From Thecamonas trahens ATCC 50062 (lineage: Eukaryota > Apusozoa > Apusomonadida > Apusomonadidae): a DNA stretch of 57,756 nt. The DNA is taken from the NCBI RefSeq assembly GCF_000142905.1, contig NW_013657636.1:197358-255113 (forward strand), in the 5' to 3' direction. The notes below the pieces were generated by a model. The model was given only the letters and a program-made list of their open reading frames with translations. It was not told the DNA's origin and did no database searches. Positions 53,184 to 57,756 of this stretch are shown piece by piece; positions within the stretch are counted from its first letter, which is position 1, and each line of letters begins with the position of its first letter. The position numbers and the translations under genes are program-made.

Positions 53184-54940
53184 ATGCGTACCCTTCACCC
53201 ACTGCTTGTACTTGGCCTTGTGGTTGTTGTCCTCGCCGCTACCTTCCCTCCTCCTCGGCTGTGGTCAGGCGCTCACGGTCGCGCAGTCGCGACCATGGTC
53301 ATGGTCATGGTCATGGTCATGGTCGTGGTCATGGCCAGGGTCATGGTCATGGTCATGGTCATGGCGGAAGTGATGGCCAGCCGATTGGGTATCGGTTTCT
53401 CAAGGCGGATGCTGCGGAGGAGCTGGCCAACGAGAGCCATCCGTCGGTCTTTGTGGTCTGCGATGTGAAGGAGGCCGGGTGCGTGCGTGTGCTGGCCAAT
53501 GCGGCCGGGGCGGCGGCAGAGATGGGATCGGCTGTGCCGCTGGCGGTGGTGGAGCCGGACGAGGCCAAGAAGTTTGATGCGCTGTGGAAGGTTGTGGCTC
53601 GCGGGACGCTCCCCCGCGTTCTGGTCACTGCTCACGGTCTCATCATGCCATATGCTGGCGACCGGTCTGCCATCTCCATCGTCAAGTACATCATCCGTCT
53701 GCTCGAGTCGGACGCCGGGGCGACCCGGACGACAGCAAAGCAGTCATTTGCGGCGCTGGCGACGTCGAGCTCGTCCAAAGCAGCGCTGCTGGCGGTGCTG
53801 CCACCCGGCGCATCGCGCGAGCATCCGCTGCTTCAGGCGCTTGATGCTACCTCACATGTCATCGCCGGGCGGGTCGGCCTCGCATACACCACCGACGCCG
53901 AGGTGGCTGAGGCCGTCGGCGTGCCCGAGGGCGTGGCGCTCGCGCTGGTCACCCCCGATCGCGGGGTGGTGGCGTACAGCAGCGAAGCCGGGAGCGACGG
54001 TGTGTCGGCACAGAGCATCGTCGACTTTGCGGCCGCCAATGACTGGCGGCTTGTGGGCACGCTCTCGCGCGAAAACGCACACGAGCTGTGGGATGGGCTC
54101 TACGTCCACGACACCGGCATTCTGTGGATCAACGGGACGACATCGCCTGGTGCAGCGTCGGCGATCTCGGCGCTGTTTGAGGCTGCGCCCGATGCATACG
54201 ACGCCGATGCGACGCACCCAGTCCGCCATCTGGTTGTCGACCTCGCACGACTGCCGGAGGCCGCCGGCCCGGTGACGCTGCCGGAATCTCTGCCGGCGTA
54301 CGGTATTTTCCAGGCCGGCCTCCAGCGGCGGGTCTGGCTCGATGGCCGGCTCACCACCCGCAGCATGCTCGACTTTATCGTCGGCTACACCAGAGGCGAG
54401 TTTGGCGTCGACCCGCGGAGCGCGCCGCGGCCGGCAGCGTACAGCGTGCCGACGGCGAGCGAGCTGGAGGCCGATCCTGCAGCAGCAGTCGTCGAGGTCG
54501 TTCACGACAGCTACGCCGAGGTTGTGGCTGACGATAGTGAGACCAACATGCTGCTTGTGTATGTGGGGACACCGTGCGCGGGATGCGCGACTATGCTCCC
54601 GATCTTTGACGATCTCGCGGCGCAGCTTGCGCTTCGTGGCCCGCCACGGATCCGGCTCGCAGTCTACGACCTGGCGAGCAACGACATGCCGGCGTCGGTC
54701 AAGGTTCAGGGCCGGCTCCCACTGTTTGTGGTCCACCCGGCCGGTCCGCACCACGAGCAGCCGATTGTGCTCGAGCCCGAGAACGGACGGGTCCAGGACA
54801 TCCTGCTCAACTTTTTGAGGCGGAACGCCGACACTGAGACTGCGAGTGCGCTGGCGACGTTTGAGCTGGAGAACCACGACCCGGCGATTGCGGCACGGCA
54901 AGCCGCGATTCGCGAGGCTGCGACGGGTGCGGAGAAGTAA
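53184..54940 (+). CDS. Secreted thioredoxin/PDI-like protein with a His-Gly run
   Basis: From the ATG at 53184 a signal peptide (LLVLGLVVVVLAATFP) is read. By about 53270-53290 the frame must step by one missing base, after which the mature protein continues (to 54940). It begins with a DHGHGHGHGHGRGHGQGHG run, a likely metal-binding stretch made by a GGTCAT hexamer repeat. Thioredoxin-like folds follow (for example HPSVFVVCDVKEAGCVRVL and PRVLVTAHGLIM). The last one, near residues 420-440, has an active-site-like Cys-x-x-Cys (LLVYVGTPCAGCATMLPIFD). The classic W before C is absent, so oxidoreductase activity is uncertain. No KDEL-type ER-retention signal ends the protein (ATGAEK). It is convergent with the RapGAP gene, 26 bp apart. 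Confidence 0.7.
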
Positions 54941-54966
54941 TGAACGGGCTGTGGACAGGTGAGGGT

Positions 54967-57631
54967 TCAATGGTGGGCGACGGCGTCGGTGTCGGCGTAC
55001 GGGGTAAAGTCGGGCTCGCCGTCGCTGCCGTCGACGGCGTCGAGGAGGACATCCAGCTGGGCTCGCATGCGGAGGAGGGCAGCGGACATGGCGTCTGCGC
55101 CGTGCTTGGCTGCGGCGGCAGCCTCGCGCTGGATGCGGAGGGTGCACCGGAGAGCGGTGACACGGTCGTCGAGTTGGCGAATTGCCTCGGTTGACGCCGG
55201 GTTGGCTGCAACGACGGCGGCACGCTGGTCGATGAGCGCAGACAGCTGGCCGAGATAGTGAGTCCGCTGGTCGATGGCAGTCTGCAGGCCCAGAATGCGT
55301 GCAATGAGCTCAGAGCGCGGTGGAAGCGGGGGCTCGGGCTCGGAAAGTAGTTCGGGCTCGGGCTCGGGCTCTGGCTCGGGCTCGGGCTCATGCTCTGGCT
55401 CGGGCTCGGGCTCATGCTCGGGCTCGGGCTCGGGTTCCGCCTCGGGCTCGATGACGACTTTGGGCACGTTGCCAATCACGGTGGCGTGGAAGAGACGGGC
55501 GCCCTCGTCGGGCGGCAAGTCGACGAGGGCATCTGTAGGGACACGTCCCTCAGAACCGTTGGGGCACGAGCGAGAACCCAGGCTGGATCGACGGTGAGGG
55601 CAAAGACCTCGAGAAGATCGCCGATGGCAATGTCAAGAACCTGCTGCGAGCTGTGTGGGGCAGTGTGAACAAAGTCGACGGTGTCCGAGTGCGCTGGGAG
55701 AGTGACCACCCGCGAGTAGCGCGGCGACATGGCGCCTACATCCAGTGACTCGCGCGAGATCTGAGCCACGAGTCCGGGATGGGCCGAGGCTGACTCGCCA
55801 CCAGGATGGAGGGTGACGAGGGCAGAAGGGGCGGTGGATGAATCAGGATAGTATGATGACGACGAGGATGAGACGGAGTCGGCCGAGGCCGAGTGTTCCG
55901 GCTCCAGCTCCGGCTCCGGCTCTGGCTCTGGCGTTGTGTTGCTCGTCGAATCCGAGTCCGAGTCGGACGAATCTGCCGACTTGACCTTTTCCTCCATCTC
56001 CTGGACGTCAACGAGCGAGCGGATGGTGCGGAGGCCGGTGTGCTCTGGGTTTGCAGCAAGAGTTGCGGCGCGAGCAGCGGCGAGGCGCGAGGGCGAGGTG
56101 CCGGAGGAGAGCGAGATGGCGCGACGCTGATGTGAGGCCTTGATCTCGGCCTCGGGGCGGGAGTCGACGTCCTCCATCGAGTCCGAGTCCGATGAGGTGT
56201 CTTCGAGCAGCGACTCGAGCATGACGCGGCGGGTGCGGAGGCGCTTTGCGGCAAAAGGGGTGGCAGCCATGGCAGCACGCTCGCCGTTGATAAGGCGACA
56301 GAGGAGAAAGTCGTGGAAGAGTTCGCCCTTGGCAAAGATGCCCGGCCAAGGCGTGGGAGGGCCAAAGGAGGCGACGGAGCCTTCTGCAGCAAACTCGACG
56401 GCGTAATGGGTCTCGCCGGTGGCCTCTGTCAGCTCGCAATCCTTGCGGACGGCGCAGACGATGTGGGTAAAGTGCGAGGCCATGGTAGAGATGTTGAAGG
56501 TCTCGGCGCCATCGTCAAGGAAGACGACGAGGACGACGTCGTTGCCAATGTGGCGCTTCCGCTGGAGCTGCTGTGGGTCTTTGGTGCGCGGGAGGAGAGT
56601 GGAGACGTGAAACATAATGTCCATGCCATTCCAGGCGGCGGCGACCGAGTGGGCTCCTGTGAGATCAGAGGCTGTGTCGAGGCCGCCGGCAAAGCCTGTG
56701 TAGCCGTTGAGCTGGATGCGGTCGCCAAGAAAGGCGATGAACTCTTCAAAGTCGTCCGAGCCGGACTCGTTGGCCAGCATCTCTTCTTCGGAAGACTGGC
56801 CGGCACGGGCGAGGAGGACGCCAAACTTGTAGCAGATGGGCAGGTTCTCGGACTCTTCCAGCGACAGCAGTGTCGTGCGGATGGAGCGCGAGCGGACAGG
56901 TGCCTTGCTGAGGACGGTGGCGTACTCGGGTGCAAAGGTCTTGATGATCTTGCTCTTAGACACGCCACCGAACCGGGCCATGCACGTCTTGGCTGGCGCG
57001 GTCATCAGCTTTGTGCCTCCACCGAGGGTGCGGAGCATGGCGCGGAAGATGTGTGTCGACTTGTCGGCGTCCGCGTTCTCTGTTTGTGCGTAGAGGGGGA
57101 AGGGGGGGGGGGGTGAGTGTGGGGGTTGATACCGACGAGTACGATGATGCCGACGAGTACGATGATGCCAATGATGCTGCTGCTGCTGCTGATAATGATG
57201 ATGATGACGATGATGATGACGATGATGATGATGACGATGAGAACAATGACAGCAAGAGAACGACATGGCCGACGAGGACAGCAGCGTCTGTGTGCCGGTA
57301 CTTGCCCTTCCGTCCGTCCCCGTCAACAGCACCCGGTTCTTCCCCCTCTCCCCTCTCACCGCTCCCCCTTCCCCCTCTCCCCACTCTCCCTCCACATACC
57401 ATGAATAACCGAGAGCGAGACCACACCCGTGGCATCCGAGCGACCGACAAACTCCATATGCTCTCTCCCATAGAAGTAGTCAGCATACCAGGTAGAGTCA
57501 GCGTCCGACTCGGAGACGGTGACGTCGAGAGGAGCATCAGGCGCAATACGGATAGGCGGCTCGAGACGCCAACCGAGCTTAGGTTCGAGAAGGGCAACTG
57601 CCTGAAGGTGCTTGCTGTCACGTCGAGACAT
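54967..57631 (-). CDS. Rap/Ran-GAP domain protein
   Basis: Exon 1 (57400..57631) encodes [20 protein letters not shown] and the RapGAP N-terminal segment [16 protein letters not shown]. Its donor is GTATGT, and exon 2 starts at 57079 after AAACAG with [20 protein letters not shown], in frame. The Rap/Ran-GAP domain follows: [52 protein letters not shown]; the Asn in HIGND is the catalytic Asn thumb. It therefore should stimulate GTP hydrolysis on Rap-type GTPases. An acidic Ser-rich linker follows. Near 55545 the frame steps by one missing base and the C-terminal part reads [19 protein letters not shown], a (EPEPEPEH)n run, and a coiled coil ([13 protein letters not shown]). The intron has a G-run (57103-57113). 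Confidence 0.85.
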
Positions 57632-57693
57632 GCCCACTATTGCTCTGCCTCACTACTTCTCGTCCTCCTCGCACTGCCTCCCTCCCCGCTGGA

Positions 57694-57696
<3 letters not shown>

Positions 57697-57756
<60 letters not shown>
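57697..57756. repeat. (GT)n microsatellite at the window edge
   Basis: Thirty uninterrupted GT units run off the right end of the window. The true length cannot be known from here. Confidence 0.98.

Overview
This is a GC-rich nuclear DNA segment from a compact eukaryotic genome. The evidence is GT-AG introns (one gene has a tiny predicted exon), a mitochondrial transit peptide, fibrillarin, a Rab GTPase, a Pol I subunit, a nucleoporin and a kinesin. Genes lie 10-500 bp apart on both strands, with some convergent stops only 10-60 bp apart. Most genes have zero or one intron. A free-living unikont-grade protist (an apusomonad such as Thecamonas would fit) is my inference, not something the sequence proves. 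No prokaryotic, viral or organellar segment was recognised.

Layout. 0-10 kb: RING-H2 E3 ligase (-), SGNH hydrolase (-), an unknown protein (+), a ZNHIT2-type HIT zinc-finger protein (-), an SR-rich spliced protein (+), a Trk/HKT-type cation transporter (-), a 32-bp minisatellite, and a one-sushi-domain membrane protein (+). 10-23 kb: a TKL-like protein kinase whose first nine residues equal the histone H3 tail (+), a kinesin with C-terminal WD40 repeats (-), a coiled-coil gene interrupted by a perfect 142-bp copy of the neighbouring SF1 KH-domain sequence (+), a PD-(D/E)XK nuclease-like gene with frame breaks (+), and SF1/branchpoint-binding protein (+). 23-38 kb: an ABCC-type ABC transporter (+), mitochondrial 2-oxoglutarate dehydrogenase E1 (+), RNA polymerase I subunit A49 (-), a calcineurin-B-like EF-hand protein (-), Rab1 with a predicted 5-nt exon (+), and a multispanning membrane protein (-).

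38-57.7 kb: a 27-bp tandem repeat, two tandem fibrillarin genes (+), a compound minisatellite, a tail-anchored coiled-coil protein (+) whose first exon resembles the apparent first exon of the second fibrillarin, an aspartyl/asparaginyl beta-hydroxylase-like protein (+), a basic coiled-coil unknown (-), an ELYS nucleoporin (-), a SERHL-type alpha/beta hydrolase (-), a secreted thioredoxin/PDI-like protein with a His-Gly run (+), a Rap/Ran-GAP protein (-), and a (GT)n run at the window edge. The genes are mostly unrelated housekeeping functions; there is no operon-like pathway. Loose themes are nuclear/nucleolar RNA biology (SF1, A49, fibrillarin x2, ZNHIT2, SR protein, ELYS) and small-GTPase or calcium signalling (Rab1, RapGAP, CNB-like).

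Two cautions. First, the genome is GC-rich, so stop codons are rare and long antisense reading frames are mostly shadows. Second, nine recognisable protein frames break in a way consistent with one missing base each, always in the same direction. Several gene models below therefore span more than one frame, and their exact junctions are unresolved.
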